Source: Aureimonas sp. Leaf427
Lineage (GTDB): Bacteria; Pseudomonadota; Alphaproteobacteria; Rhizobiales; Rhizobiaceae
Assembly: GCF_001425485.1 (NCBI RefSeq)
Contig: NZ_LMQW01000005.1
Location: 1-64,000, forward strand
Direction: 5' to 3'
DNA length: 64,000 nt
Made by a program: the position numbers and the translations under genes. Numbering within the stretch: position 1 is the first letter of the stretch; the number at the start of each line of letters is the position of its first letter. Below the pieces are notes generated by a model that ran no database searches, was not told the origin of the DNA, and was given only the letters and a program-made list of their open reading frames with translations. Of the stretch, positions 40,727-49,546 are shown piece after piece.

Positions 40727-41569
40727 ATGAAGCGTTTTGCCATCCTCTTCGCCACCACGGCCTTCGTCACGCCCGCCATCGCCGCCGACGTCGTCTATGA
40801 AGAGCCGCCGGCGCCGGTCGCCGTCGTCGCCGCTCCGACCTGGACCGGCTTCTACGTCGGTATCCAGGGCGGCGCCGCCTTCAACCCCGAAGATCCCGAT
40901 GCGCTCGACATCTCGTCCACCTTCGGCAACGACGCGGTCATCCCGCTGAACGCACTCGGCACGCTTGGCACGATCAACGGCGCCTTCGGCCCAGGCCGTT
41001 CGTCCGAGTTCGACGAGAGCTTCGCCGGCGGCGCCCATGTCGGCTACGACTACCAGATCGATCAGTTCGTTCTCGGCGGCATCATCGACATCAACGCGCT
41101 CGACGTCTCGCAGTCGCAGACGGCCTTCTCGACCACGCCGGCCTTCTACACCGCCGAGCGCAGCCTCGATTACCTCGCGACCGCCCGTCTTCGCGCCGGC
41201 TACGCCGTCACCCCGACGGCGCTCGCCTATGTCACCGGTGGTCTCGCCTATGGCGAAGTCGACTACTCCTTCTCGAGCAATTCGGGCGCGATCAACGCCG
41301 CCACCCCGGCCCAGGTCTTCGAGGACGAGGACGACTTCGGCTACACGGTCGGCGCCGGCATGGAAGTCATGGTCGCCGAGAACGTCTCGTTCGGCGCCGA
41401 GTACCTCTACACCAACCTCGGCGGTGATTCCTTCACCCGCCTGAACGGTGGTCCTTTCGACGGAAACGGTCTTGCTGGCGTGAACCTTGCCGGTTCCACC
41501 GACTTCTCGTCGAACGGCGATTTCGACTTCCACACGGTCACCGCGAAGCTGTCCTACCGCTTCAAGTAA
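40727..41569 (+). CDS. Omp25/Omp31-family outer-membrane porin, copy 1
   Basis: 280 residues. Signal peptide (1-20, ending PAIAA) followed by the family start DVVYEEPPAPVAVVAAPTWTGFYVGIQGG. Eight-stranded beta-barrel pattern of alternating hydrophobic residues, with GGAHVGYDYQIDQFVLGGIID, LATARLRAGYAVTPTALAYVTGGLAYG, NVSFGAEYLYTNLGG and a C-terminal aromatic Phe-Lys (AKLSYRFK). These surface proteins of Brucella and rhizobia bind haemin or stabilise the envelope. The following gene is a paralogue on the same strand, separated by a terminator. A GGAG lies about 9 bases before ATG. Confidence 0.93.
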   Translation: MKRFAILFATTAFVTPAIAADVVYEEPPAPVAVVAAPTWTGFYVGIQGGAAFNPEDPDALDISSTFGNDAVIPLNALGTLGTINGAFGPGRSSEFDESFAGGAHVGYDYQIDQFVLGGIIDINALDVSQSQTAFSTTPAFYTAERSLDYLATARLRAGYAVTPTALAYVTGGLAYGEVDYSFSSNSGAINAATPAQVFEDEDDFGYTVGAGMEVMVAENVSFGAEYLYTNLGGDSFTRLNGGPFDGNGLAGVNLAGSTDFSSNGDFDFHTVTAKLSYRFK

Positions 41570-41610
41570 GCCGTTTTCGGCGGGCTTGAGCCCGCTGACG
41601 ATGACGTGAG

Positions 41611-41645
41611 AACCCGCCGGCCCCTGGGGCTCGGCGGGTTTTTTA
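41611..41645 (+). terminator. Terminator of porin copy 1
   Basis: AACCCGCCG (41611-41619) and CGGCGGGTT (41632-41640) form a 9-bp stem, then TTTT. It lies 42 bases past the stop. Confidence 0.88.
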
Positions 41646-41882
41646 ATGGAAAATCAACGACCCGAGCTTAGGAAGGATTCACCAACGCGGTGGTGGACCG
41701 GCCATGTGGCAGACCTGCAACAGCGTCGTGGGGAACGAGATCGCCGGTGCAACCCGGACCCTTCGAACCACATTTGGACCATAACCGAGGCGCATCGGGC
41801 CTCTGTCTGAAATTCGGCGGCTCGATGAGGGACGGGCCGTCGGACGAACGTCGCACAAGAGCGACAACACTGGAGTATCACC

Positions 41883-42662
41883 ATGAAGCGTTTTGCACTT
41901 CTCCTCGCGACGACCGCCTTCGTCACGCCCGCCATCGCCGCGGACGTCGTCTACGAAGAGCCGCCGGCTCCCGCCGCCGTCTACGAGGCCCCGACCCCGT
42001 CCTGGACCGGCTTCTACGTCGGTGGCCAGGCTGGCGTTGCCTTCAACCGCGATTCCGGCGCCTTCTCCTCGTCCAACTCGTCCTTCGTGGGCGGCAATGA
42101 CGGCGAAGAGAGCGGCTTCATCGGCGGCGGTCACGTCGGCTACGACTACCAGATCAACAACTTCATCATCGGCGCCGTCGCCGACCTGAACTACATCGAC
42201 GCTTCCGCTTCGACGTCCTACACGCTCCCGAACAACCTCGGCGGCACGACGACCTTCGGCGCCGATCAGGACATCGACTACGTCGGCACCGTTCGCGCCA
42301 AGGCCGGCGTCGCCATGGATCGCTTCGCGGTCTACGCGACGGGCGGTCTCGCCTATGCGGGCATCGACAACAAGTTCAACGGCTCGTCGACCTACATCAA
42401 CAGCGCCGGCCAGGGCTTCAACGTCAGCGCCCGCGGCGATGAGGACGACATCGGCTACGCCGTCGGCGCCGGCTTCGACGTTCTCGCGACCCAGAACATC
42501 TCGTTCGGTCTCGAGTACCTCTACACCGACCTCGGCGAGTCCAAGATGGACGTGACCTACACCCCCGCGATCACGGGTGCCGGCACGACCTTCACGACGG
42601 GTTCGAACACCGACCTCGACTTCCACTCGGTGATGGCGAAGGCCTCCTACCGTTTCAACTAA
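41883..42662 (+). CDS. Omp25/Omp31-family outer-membrane porin, copy 2
   Basis: 259 residues. The first 30 residues differ from copy 1 only at two positions (MKRFALLLATTAFV... versus MKRFAILFATTAFV...), after which the loops diverge: SSSNSSFVGGNDGEESGF here. Barrel motifs GGGHVGYDYQINNFIIGAVADL, VRAKAGVAMDRFAVYATGGLAYAG and NISFGLEYLYTDLGE are shared, and the C-terminus ends AKASYRFN. The pair is a tandem duplication with a conserved signal peptide and ribosome site (GGAGTATC) and separate promoters. Divergence is concentrated in predicted surface loops. Confidence 0.93.
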   Translation: MKRFALLLATTAFVTPAIAADVVYEEPPAPAAVYEAPTPSWTGFYVGGQAGVAFNRDSGAFSSSNSSFVGGNDGEESGFIGGGHVGYDYQINNFIIGAVADLNYIDASASTSYTLPNNLGGTTTFGADQDIDYVGTVRAKAGVAMDRFAVYATGGLAYAGIDNKFNGSSTYINSAGQGFNVSARGDEDDIGYAVGAGFDVLATQNISFGLEYLYTDLGESKMDVTYTPAITGAGTTFTTGSNTDLDFHSVMAKASYRFN

Positions 42663-42707
42663 GACCCTTGGCGGCTCCCCCCGGAGCCGCCCTTCGGTCC
42701 TGACATG

Positions 42708-42750
42708 AAAGAGCCCGCCGCATCCGAAAGGACGCGGCGGGCTCTTTTTC
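42708..42750. terminator. Bidirectional terminator between porin 2 and pfkB-type gene
   Basis: A 14-bp stem AAAGAGCCCGCCGC (42708-42721) with its complement (42734-42747), loop of 12, then TTTC. A smaller GGCGGCTCC/GGAGCCGCC hairpin precedes it at 42670-42692. Confidence 0.88.
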
Positions 42751-42778
42751 GTTTCAAGCCTCGCTCGGGCAGGTTCGT

Positions 42779-43744
42779 TCAGTGCGCGGCACCGAGCGGC
42801 GGCAGGCCGAGATCGCCGCGGCGGGGCAGGTCGGCGCCGCGCCGCGAGCAGGTGACGGCGGCGGCCCGGACGGCGAAGCCGACGAGAGCGTCGAGCGAGT
42901 CGCGGTCGAGCCCGCCGATCGCCGAGCGCGACAGGATGCGCTTCTCCTGAAGCTGCGAGAGGAGGGCGGCCTGGAACGTGTCGCCGGCCCCGACCGTGTC
43001 GACGACCTGAACCTCCACGCCCTCCACCGCCGACTGGATGCCGGATGCGGCATAGGCCAGCGCCCCGTGCTCGCCGCGCGTCACGACGCCGAGCGCCACG
43101 CCCTGGTCCATCCAGTCCGCGATCACGGCATCCGCCGTCCGGCCGGGATAGAGCTGTTCGAGATCCTCCTCGCTCGCCTTCACCATGGCGACGAGCGGCA
43201 CCGTGGCGGCGACGCGCGCGCGCCAGACGTCGAGATCGGGCTGGATGGAGGAGCGGATGTTGGGATCGTAGGAGACGAAGCGCTGCGTCGTCTCCTGGGC
43301 GATCAGCTGCGCCAGCGAGGAGGCCGTTGGCTCCGAGACTGTCGAATAGGACCCACCGATATGGATGGCCTCGAGCGAGGTCGGAAAGCTCTGCGGAACC
43401 TCGTCCGCCTCGATCGACCGGTCGGCCGTGCCCTCGATGTAGAAGGAGTATTCCGCGCTGCCGCTTTCGGAGAGCGAGACCATGGCGAGCGTCGTGTTGC
43501 GATCGGTGTCGATGAGGAAGCGCTGGTCGATGCCCTCGCGCTGCATGTAGGCGCGGATGCGCCGGCCGTAGAGATCACCCGACATCTTGCTGAAGAAGGC
43601 GGACTCGTGGCCGAGGCGGGCAAGGCCGAGCGCGACATTGAGGGCGGAGCCGCCGACGCGCGCGTTCAGCGTGATCTTCGAGACGTCGGGATCGGGTTCG
43701 GCGAAGACGTCGAACAAGGCATCGCCGCAACTCAGGAACATCAT
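42779..43744 (-). CDS. PfkB-family carbohydrate kinase (fructokinase-like)
   Basis: 321 residues. Starts MMFLSCGDALFDVF, with the family N-terminal GGSALNVALGLARLGHESAFFSKMSGD and the C-terminal catalytic DTVGAGDTFQAALLSQL signature (GAGD anion hole and base). ATP-dependent phosphorylation of a sugar such as fructose. The later FVSYDPNIRSSIQ fits fructokinase-like members. A GGGAGAG lies about 5 bases before the ATG at 43744; the frame's extension upstream overlaps the DUF3750 gene and is not real. No sugar transporter adjoins it. Confidence 0.9.
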   Translation of the reverse strand: MMFLSCGDALFDVFAEPDPDVSKITLNARVGGSALNVALGLARLGHESAFFSKMSGDLYGRRIRAYMQREGIDQRFLIDTDRNTTLAMVSLSESGSAEYSFYIEGTADRSIEADEVPQSFPTSLEAIHIGGSYSTVSEPTASSLAQLIAQETTQRFVSYDPNIRSSIQPDLDVWRARVAATVPLVAMVKASEEDLEQLYPGRTADAVIADWMDQGVALGVVTRGEHGALAYAASGIQSAVEGVEVQVVDTVGAGDTFQAALLSQLQEKRILSRSAIGGLDRDSLDALVGFAVRAAAVTCSRRGADLPRRGDLGLPPLGAAH

Positions 43745-43824
43745 ATCTCTCCCTGTCAATTCGAACCGGCGGTAGCAGGAAATGGCGTCCGGGAAAACCT
43801 CGTCGCCTCTCCAAAAAAGGCAGT

Positions 43825-44592
43825 TCACACGGGATCGGGCCTCAAGGCATAGGTGCCGAAGGCCGGGATCTTGATCGCCAGCCGAAGCGGATCGATGCCA
43901 GCGACGAGGCCGAGGAAGTTGACCTCCAGCCCCGAGCCGAGGCCGATGACGGCGCCCGCATAGCCGAAGAGCGAAAGCCGGATGTCCTCGCGGTCTCGGT
44001 CGTAGAAGACGAGCTGCCCCTCCGACGGATAGTCCCGCCCGACCGCCACCGGCGACAGCACCGTGGAAAGGCCGGGCACATGGCGCAGGACATGGGCGAC
44101 GAACGTGTTCGAGTTCGGCCCGGGAAAGATGCGATAGCCGCCCGCGGCAGCGTAGGGGTAGGAGGCGATCGCCGCGCGGAAGGCCGGCAGCAGGGCCTCC
44201 GCCTCCGCCCCGAAGCGCGCGAAGACGATGCGCGGCTCGTTGGAGTACCAGCGACCGTCGGCGGGATAACCGTTGCGCCGGATCGGCGAGCCCCAGCCCA
44301 CCTTGTCCCAGCGCTCGTAGGTCCGGGCGCCCGCGTCCTTCAGGACGATCCAGGAATGTTCGGAGACCGAGCCCTTCAGCCCGCCCGTGCGCGCGGAGAG
44401 AACGTAGACCGCCGCCTCCGGCGTCTCGCCGGGCTGCGGCAGGAGCTTGGCGCTCGCCCAGTTCGCGTCGCGCCATGTGCCGGGATGTTCGCCGATCTTC
44501 CAGAGGGCCGCCGAAAGCGCCGCCGGCAGGACGAAGACGAGGAGAAGGGCGAGAAGAGCGAGTTTGACGATCTGCATCGGGCTTTCGGACAT
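43825..44592 (-). CDS. DUF3750 membrane-anchored protein
   Basis: 255 residues: one N-terminal membrane helix (about 8-31), then the DUF3750 domain with a HSWIVLKDAGARTYERWDKVGWG segment, WYSNEPRIVFARFG and the signature GPNSNTFVAHVLRHVPGL. The family is common in proteobacteria and shows a papain-like pattern of conserved His and Asn residues, but no activity is established that I know of. Probably faces the periplasm. Upstream, 83 bases separate it from the divergent asparaginase gene. Confidence 0.85.
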   Translation of the reverse strand: MSESPMQIVKLALLALLLVFVLPAALSAALWKIGEHPGTWRDANWASAKLLPQPGETPEAAVYVLSARTGGLKGSVSEHSWIVLKDAGARTYERWDKVGWGSPIRRNGYPADGRWYSNEPRIVFARFGAEAEALLPAFRAAIASYPYAAAGGYRIFPGPNSNTFVAHVLRHVPGLSTVLSPVAVGRDYPSEGQLVFYDRDREDIRLSLFGYAGAVIGLGSGLEVNFLGLVAGIDPLRLAIKIPAFGTYALRPDPV

Positions 44593-44675
44593 GGGAGCGA
44601 AACGGGTAGAGGTCCATCGGGAAAACGGGCGTCCGCTGAAAATGGTGGGCGCGCTGCGGCAAAATGAGGACGTCC

Positions 44676-45680
44676 ATGTCGAACAATCCGGTTCTGGCCG
44701 AAGTGACGCGGGGAACGCGTGTGGAAAGCCGCCATCGCGGCGCGGTGGCGGTGGTGGACGGGGACGGGCGCGACGTCCTGGCGCTCGGCGATGTCGAGGC
44801 TTCGGTCTTCCCCCGCTCGGCCGTGAAGGTCTTCCAGGGCATACCGCTGATCGAGACGGGGGCGGCCGATGCGCTCGGCCTCACGACGGCCGAACTCTCG
44901 CTCGCCGTCGCCTCCCATTCCGGCGAGCCCGGCCATGTCGAACTGGCCGCGTCCATGCTGCGGCGCGTGGGTCTCGACGGCGGCGCCCTCGAATGCGGCT
45001 GCCACTGGCCCTTCGACCAGCCGGTGGCGCTCGAACTGGCGCGGAGCGGCGCCGTTCCGACCGCGCTCCACAACAACTGCTCGGGCAAGCATGCCGGCTT
45101 CCTCTGCACGGCGGTCCATTGCGACGAGGCGACGCCCGGCTATGTCGGCGCCGAGCATCCCGTGCAGGCGCGCGCCCGCGCCGTCATCGAGGATCTGACC
45201 GGCACGCGGCTCGCGCCCGATGCCGGCGGCATCGACGGCTGCTCGATCCCCACCTATGCCGCCCCGCTCCGCAGCTTCGCCGCGGGCTTCGCCAAGCTCG
45301 TCTCCGGTCAGCGCGTCGCCGCAAGCCGCGCCGCGGCCGGGCGCCGGCTGATCGAGGCGGGCATGGCCGAGCCCTGGTACATGGCCGGAACCGGCCGCGC
45401 CTGCGTCGCGCTGATGGAGGCCGCCCCCGGCCGCGTCTTCGCCAAGACCGGCGCGGAGGGCGTCTTCTGCGGCGCCGTCCCCGAACTCGGCCTCGGCTTC
45501 GCCCTGAAGATCGACGACGGTACCACCCGCGCCGCCGAATGCGCCGTCGCCGCGACGCTGGCTGCGATCTTCCGCCGCGAGGGAGACCCGGTCGCGGAGG
45601 CCTACGACCGATTGGCCGCGAGCGAGATTTTCAACTGGGAGAAGACGAAGGTCGGCTCGATCCGGCCGGCGGGCTTCTGA
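44676..45680 (+). CDS. Class 3 (Rhizobium etli ReAV-type) L-asparaginase
   Basis: 334 residues. With the start at 44676 the catalytic and metal residues fall on the numbers known for R. etli ReAV: Ser48 and Lys51 (PRSAVK), Ser80 (AVASHSGE), and the zinc ligands Cys135, Lys138 (NNCSGKHAG) and Cys189 (GIDGCS). It hydrolyses asparagine to aspartate and ammonia in the cytoplasm and belongs to a fold unlike E. coli AnsA/AnsB. GAGGA lies six bases before this ATG, and a nearer upstream ATG at 44664 would shift all numbering by four. Divergent from DUF3750. Confidence 0.93.
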   Translation: MSNNPVLAEVTRGTRVESRHRGAVAVVDGDGRDVLALGDVEASVFPRSAVKVFQGIPLIETGAADALGLTTAELSLAVASHSGEPGHVELAASMLRRVGLDGGALECGCHWPFDQPVALELARSGAVPTALHNNCSGKHAGFLCTAVHCDEATPGYVGAEHPVQARARAVIEDLTGTRLAPDAGGIDGCSIPTYAAPLRSFAAGFAKLVSGQRVAASRAAAGRRLIEAGMAEPWYMAGTGRACVALMEAAPGRVFAKTGAEGVFCGAVPELGLGFALKIDDGTTRAAECAVAATLAAIFRREGDPVAEAYDRLAASEIFNWEKTKVGSIRPAGF

Positions 45681-45715
45681 CGGGACGGGGGCATGAGTGA
45701 GGAAGCCGGTCGCGA

Positions 45716-45862
45716 GAGGCACCCCCCTCTGCCTGCCGGCATCTCCCCCGCAAGGGGAGAGATCAGGCTCATCGCGAACGGCTAAGGTTTCGAGCGACCG
45801 CCGAAGCTGCCGATCTCCCTCCTTGCGGGGGAGATGTCCGGCAGGACAGAGGGGGGTGCCTC
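45716..45862. repeat. Palindromic intergenic repeat element (RIME/RPE-like)
   Basis: Two arms of 40 and 42 bases (45716-45755 and 45821-45862) are inverted copies differing by two single-base indels, with extended partial pairing inwards. It begins GAGGCACCCCCCTCTG and ends GGGTGCCTC. Similar G/C-run palindromes are dispersed between genes in many Hyphomicrobiales. It sits between the convergent asparaginase and NYN genes and could act as a terminator. Confidence 0.85.
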
Positions 45863-45896
45863 ACGCAAACCCCCATCATCTCATCTTGCCGAAAGC

Positions 45897-47171
45897 TCAG
45901 GCGTTGCCGAGCGGCCGGCGTTTGCGCGGTGCGGGCTTGGGGGCCGCCGGATCGGCAGGCTTGGCAATCGCCGCCGGAACCGGAGCGGTCGCGGGCGATG
46001 CGGTCCCGCCCGATGTCGGGGCGGCAGCGACCGGGCGCTTGGCCGGCGCGGCGGCCGGGGCGCCTGCCGTCTGTCCCGAAGCCGGCTTCGCCTCGGCCGG
46101 TGCCTTCTGCGGCGCCGCCTTTCCTTCGGCGGGAGCCTTGCCCTCCACCGGAGCCTTCGCCGGCGCGCCGGCCTTCGGCCCGGACGCCTTTGCCTCCGCC
46201 GGCTTGCGGCTGCGGCGCGCGGGCGCCTTGGCGGCCGGCGCGGTCGCGGCGGCGACGCTGGCCGCCAACTCCGCCGGCGACAGAAGCGCGACGGGGCTCG
46301 GCGTCTCCGACACCACCGGCGCGGCGGCGGACGGCTTCGGCTCGGAGGCGACCGGAGCCGGCATCGGAGCCGGGACGGGCGCCTTCGCCGTCGCCGTCGC
46401 AACGGCGGCTGCGGGCCTGGCGGCGACCGGCTCCGCGCCCTTGCGCTCGCCGGTCTGCTTCAACCGGATGCGGATCGAGCCGCCCTCGGGATGGTCGATG
46501 TCGAAGACGCCCGACTTGCGCACGAGGTCGGAGAGCTTCTTGTGCCCGTAGGTGCGCGGATCGAAGTCGGTGTAGAGCGTCTGCAGCTGCTTGCCGAACG
46601 TGCCGAGATTCACCCAGCCGTCCTCGCTCTCCATCTGGTCGATGACGCGCTTCAGCATGGGCGTCACCGCGCTCGGCGGCGCGAGCGGGGCCGCGACCGT
46701 CTCCGCGCCGCGGCCGGGCGCGATGCGCTCGGGGAGAAGGTTCTCGGTGTAGATGAAGCGGCGGCAGGCCTGCCGGAAGCTTTCCGGCGTCTTCTGCTCG
46801 CCGAAGCCGTAGACGTCGAGCCCCTCCTCGCGGATGCGGGAGGCGAGGCGCGTGAAGTCGCTGTCGGAGGAGACGAGGCAGAAGCCGTCGAAGCGCCCGG
46901 AATGGACGAGGTCCATCGCGTCGATCACCAGCGTGATGTCGGAGGCGTTCTTGCCGGTCGTGTAGGCGAACTGCTGCTGCGGGATGATCGCGTGGCGGGC
47001 GAGGATGTCCGTCCAGCCCTTCATGCGCTGGGTGGAGAAGTCGCCGTAGATCCGGCGCACGCTCGCCTCGCCGATCTTGGCGATCTCCTCGAAGAGCCCG
47101 TCGGCGATCTTGGCGGATGCGTTGTCCGCATCGATCAGCACCGCGAGGCGGGCGGAACGGCCGTCGTTCAT
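45897..47171 (-). CDS. NYN-domain nuclease-like protein with OST-HTH/LOTUS domain
   Basis: 424 residues. NYN (PIN-like RNase fold) at 8-150 with the acidic residues in VLIDADNASAK (Asp14, Asp16), ASDITLVIDAMDLVHSG and LVSSDSDFTRLASRIREEG; a LabA/DUF88-type arrangement. An OST-HTH (LOTUS) RNA-binding domain follows (about 165-240: MLKRVIDQMESEDGWVNLGTFGKQL to RIRLK). The last 180 residues are a Pro/Ala/Lys/Glu-rich, low-complexity tail likely unfolded. RNA binding or cleavage is the expected role; the target is unknown. GAGGACC precedes the ATG at 47171. Confidence 0.9.
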   Translation of the reverse strand: MNDGRSARLAVLIDADNASAKIADGLFEEIAKIGEASVRRIYGDFSTQRMKGWTDILARHAIIPQQQFAYTTGKNASDITLVIDAMDLVHSGRFDGFCLVSSDSDFTRLASRIREEGLDVYGFGEQKTPESFRQACRRFIYTENLLPERIAPGRGAETVAAPLAPPSAVTPMLKRVIDQMESEDGWVNLGTFGKQLQTLYTDFDPRTYGHKKLSDLVRKSGVFDIDHPEGGSIRIRLKQTGERKGAEPVAARPAAAVATATAKAPVPAPMPAPVASEPKPSAAAPVVSETPSPVALLSPAELAASVAAATAPAAKAPARRSRKPAEAKASGPKAGAPAKAPVEGKAPAEGKAAPQKAPAEAKPASGQTAGAPAAAPAKRPVAAAPTSGGTASPATAPVPAAIAKPADPAAPKPAPRKRRPLGNA

Positions 47172-47463
47172 AGGTCTGGTCCTCAAAGAAAAAGGGCTGG
47201 GGCAGCTCGTTGCGACCAGTTAGGGCCGAATGCCGCATTCCGACAGACGTTAGGCGGGCGCCGTTCGCCTCGTCCACGTCATTCTTGCATCCGGCGCGTC
47301 ATTGCCGGGTTCCCGAGCCCGCCGATGCAGCGCGCGGCGGCACCTTACCTTAGTTTAATGCGCTCGACCTTCCCCTCGTCGGAACCTCGTTGTAGGCTGT
47401 GGGTTGGGCACCTATCGATACCAGACCGGCGATCAAGCCGGTTGCACACTTGGGAGCTGCATG
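47172..47463. promoter_or_regulatory. Promoter and leader of pqqA
   Basis: 292 bases between the divergent NYN gene and pqqA. A moderate promoter candidate is TTGTAG (47390-47395), 17-base spacer, TATCGA (47413-47418). A short hairpin, ACCGGC (47425-47430) with GCCGGT (47437-47442), precedes the ribosome site GGGAG (47452-47456). No gene is seen. Confidence 0.45.
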
Positions 47464-47541
47464 ATGGCCTGGAAGAAGCCCGTTCTCGTCGAAGTCTGCG
47501 TCGCGATGGAAATCAACGGCTATATGCCGATCGAATTCTGA
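47464..47541 (+). CDS. pqqA: PQQ precursor peptide PqqA
   Basis: 25 residues: MAWKKPVLVEVCVAMEING then YMPIEF. PqqA is the ribosomal peptide whose Glu and Tyr are joined by PqqE to become the PQQ skeleton; the required E-x-x-x-Y is present as Glu16-Ile-Asn-Gly-Tyr20, and the W-x-x-P-x-x-x-E-x-C-V-x-M leader pattern is typical. An additional in-frame ATG at 47461 gives a 26-residue form; GGGAG spacing is better for 47464. It lies 15 bases before pqqB. Shorter than usual gene-calling limits, so easily missed. Confidence 0.95.
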   Translation: MAWKKPVLVEVCVAMEINGYMPIEF

Positions 47542-47556
47542 TCGATCGATTCCTGA

Positions 47557-48513
47557 TTGACGACATCGACCCTGAGCCGCGGGCGGGATGAAACCCGCCT
47601 GCGGCTTCTCGTTTTAGGTTCGGCCGCCGGTGGCGGGTTTCCGCAGTGGAACTGCCTTTGCGAGGTCTGCAGGCTTGCCTGGGCCGGGGATTCCCGGGTC
47701 GAGGCACGCAGCCAGTCCTCCATAGCAGCGTCCGCCGACGGCGTGCATTGGCTCCTCCTCAACGCCTCGCCCGACCTGCGCGCGCAACTCACAAGCTCGG
47801 TCCTGATGGGCGCAGGCGCGAGAAGCGGCGGGCCGCAGAAGCGCGCCTCGCCGATTTCCGCCGTGCTCGTGACGAATGGCGACGTCGATCACGTCGCCGG
47901 CCTCCTGACGCTGCGCGAGAAGCAGGCCTTCGACCTCTACGGCACGTCCGGCGTTCTCGACGTCGTCGCCGCGAACCCGATCTTCTCCGTGCTCGATCCG
48001 GCCTTCGTCGCCGTGAAGCCGGTGCCGGCGGGCTCCGCGTTCCAGCCCGTGCCGGGCCTCGAGGTCGAGATCTTCCCCGTGCCCGGCAAGGTGCCGCTCT
48101 ACCTGGAGACGGGCGAGGTCGAGATCGGCGCCGAGGGTGAGATGACGGTGGGCGTCAGGCTTTCGGCGGGCGGGCGCACGGCCTTCTACATTCCCGGCTG
48201 CGCGGCCGTGCCGGCGCATCTGCGCGAACGCCTGCGCGGCGCCGACGCGCTTCTCTTTGACGGCACGGTCTTCGAGGACGACGAGATGGAGCGGGCGGGC
48301 GTCGGGGCGAAGACCGGGCGGCGCATGGGCCATCTGCCGATCGCGGGCGAGGGCGGCAGCCTTCATGCCTTCGATGGTCTCGATATCGCCGAGCGCACCT
48401 ATATTCATATCAACAACACCAATCCGATCCTCGTCGAAGGGTCGGAGCCGCGGCGGATCGTCGAGGCGGCGGGATGGCGGGTCGCGCGCGACGGGATGGA
48501 GATCGAGCTATGA
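47557..48513 (+). CDS. pqqB: PQQ biosynthesis protein PqqB
   Basis: 318 residues from a TTG start. PqqB is a metallo-beta-lactamase-fold oxygenase that hydroxylates the tyrosine of the peptide released from PqqA. Motifs: VLGSAAGGGFPQWNCLCEVC with the NCxCxxC zinc knuckle (residues about 20-39), ASPDLRAQL, VLVTNGDVDHVAGLLTLRE and HINNTNPIL. The first 15 residues (TTSTLSRGRDETRLR) are longer than usual and no clear ribosome site precedes the TTG, so translation may depend on pqqA coupling, or the start is further in. The stop overlaps pqqC (ATGA). Confidence 0.94.
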   Translation: MTTSTLSRGRDETRLRLLVLGSAAGGGFPQWNCLCEVCRLAWAGDSRVEARSQSSIAASADGVHWLLLNASPDLRAQLTSSVLMGAGARSGGPQKRASPISAVLVTNGDVDHVAGLLTLREKQAFDLYGTSGVLDVVAANPIFSVLDPAFVAVKPVPAGSAFQPVPGLEVEIFPVPGKVPLYLETGEVEIGAEGEMTVGVRLSAGGRTAFYIPGCAAVPAHLRERLRGADALLFDGTVFEDDEMERAGVGAKTGRRMGHLPIAGEGGSLHAFDGLDIAERTYIHINNTNPILVEGSEPRRIVEAAGWRVARDGMEIEL

Positions 48514-49256
48514 ACGCGATGATGACGTCGGACGATTTCGTCGCCGCGCTTCGCGAGATCGGCGCGACGCGCTACCACCACCTTCATCCCTTCCAGCTGA
48601 AGCTCCAGTCCGGCGAGCTTTCGAAGGCGCAGGTCCAGGCCTGGGCGCTGAACCGCTACTACTACCAGTCCAAGATTCCCGTGAAGGACGCCTATATCCT
48701 GGCCCGGATGGAGACGTCCGAGCTGCGCCGGGAGTGGCGCGAGCGGATCGTCGATCATGACGGTGATGCCGCAAATCCCGGTGGCATCGAGAAATGGATC
48801 GCGCTGACCGACGGCGTCGGGCTCGATCGCGACTACGTCCTGTCCGGCGAGGGCATCCTGCCCGGCACCCGCTTTGCGGTGGACGCCTACGTGACCTTCG
48901 TGCGCGAGCGCTCTCTCCTGGAGGCCATCGCCTCCTCGCTGACCGAACTCTTCTCGCCCAATGTCATCGGGATGCGCGTCCGCGGCATGCTGGAGCATTA
49001 CGACTTCATTTCGCCGGAGACGCTGGCCTATTTCGACAAGCGCCCCGTCCAGGCCAAGCGCGACTCCGATTTCGCGCTCGACTACTGCGTCCGCCATGCC
49101 CGCCGGGCGGAGGAGCAACTCGCCGTTCTCGATGCGCTGCGCTTCAAATGTTCGGTTCTCTGGGCGCAGCTCGACGCCTTGGACCACGCCTATGTCGAGC
49201 CGGGCCGGCCGCCCTTCGACGTCTGGCAGCCAGGCCTGGGAGGGACATCGCCATGA
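48510..49256 (+). CDS. pqqC: PQQ synthase PqqC
   Basis: 248 residues, family length. PqqC performs the final eight-electron ring closure and oxidation without a cofactor. The sequence has [62 protein letters not shown] and [13 protein letters not shown], with the conserved active-site His, Tyr, Arg and Lys residues of TenA-like PqqC. It overlaps pqqB and pqqD by four bases each. Confidence 0.96.
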   Translation: MNAMMTSDDFVAALREIGATRYHHLHPFQLKLQSGELSKAQVQAWALNRYYYQSKIPVKDAYILARMETSELRREWRERIVDHDGDAANPGGIEKWIALTDGVGLDRDYVLSGEGILPGTRFAVDAYVTFVRERSLLEAIASSLTELFSPNVIGMRVRGMLEHYDFISPETLAYFDKRPVQAKRDSDFALDYCVRHARRAEEQLAVLDALRFKCSVLWAQLDALDHAYVEPGRPPFDVWQPGLGGTSP

Positions 49257-49546
49257 GCCCCGTCTTAAGTACCACGATCGACGATGCCGTCGTTCCGCGC
49301 TTCCCGCACGGCGTCCGCTTTCGCGAGGACAAGGCGAGGGGGCGTTTCATCCTCGTCGGCCCCGAGCGCATCTTCAACGCCGACGACGTGGCGACCGAGA
49401 TCCTGAAGCGCTGCGACGGCAGGAAAAGCTTCGGCGAGATCCTCTTCGAGCTGACGGAGGTCTTCACCGCCGAGGCGAGCGTGATCCGGCCCGATGTCGA
49501 GAGCTTCCTCGGCGATCTCCGCGACAAGGGGATGGTGGAGCTATGA
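49253..49546 (+). CDS. pqqD: PQQ peptide chaperone PqqD
   Basis: 97 residues. PqqD is the RiPP recognition element that binds the PqqA leader and hands it to PqqE. Features: [54 protein letters not shown], a winged-helix-like fold, and an acidic C-terminal helix. The stop overlaps pqqE. In some species PqqD is fused to PqqC; here it is separate. Confidence 0.95.
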   Translation: MSPVLSTTIDDAVVPRFPHGVRFREDKARGRFILVGPERIFNADDVATEILKRCDGRKSFGEILFELTEVFTAEASVIRPDVESFLGDLRDKGMVEL

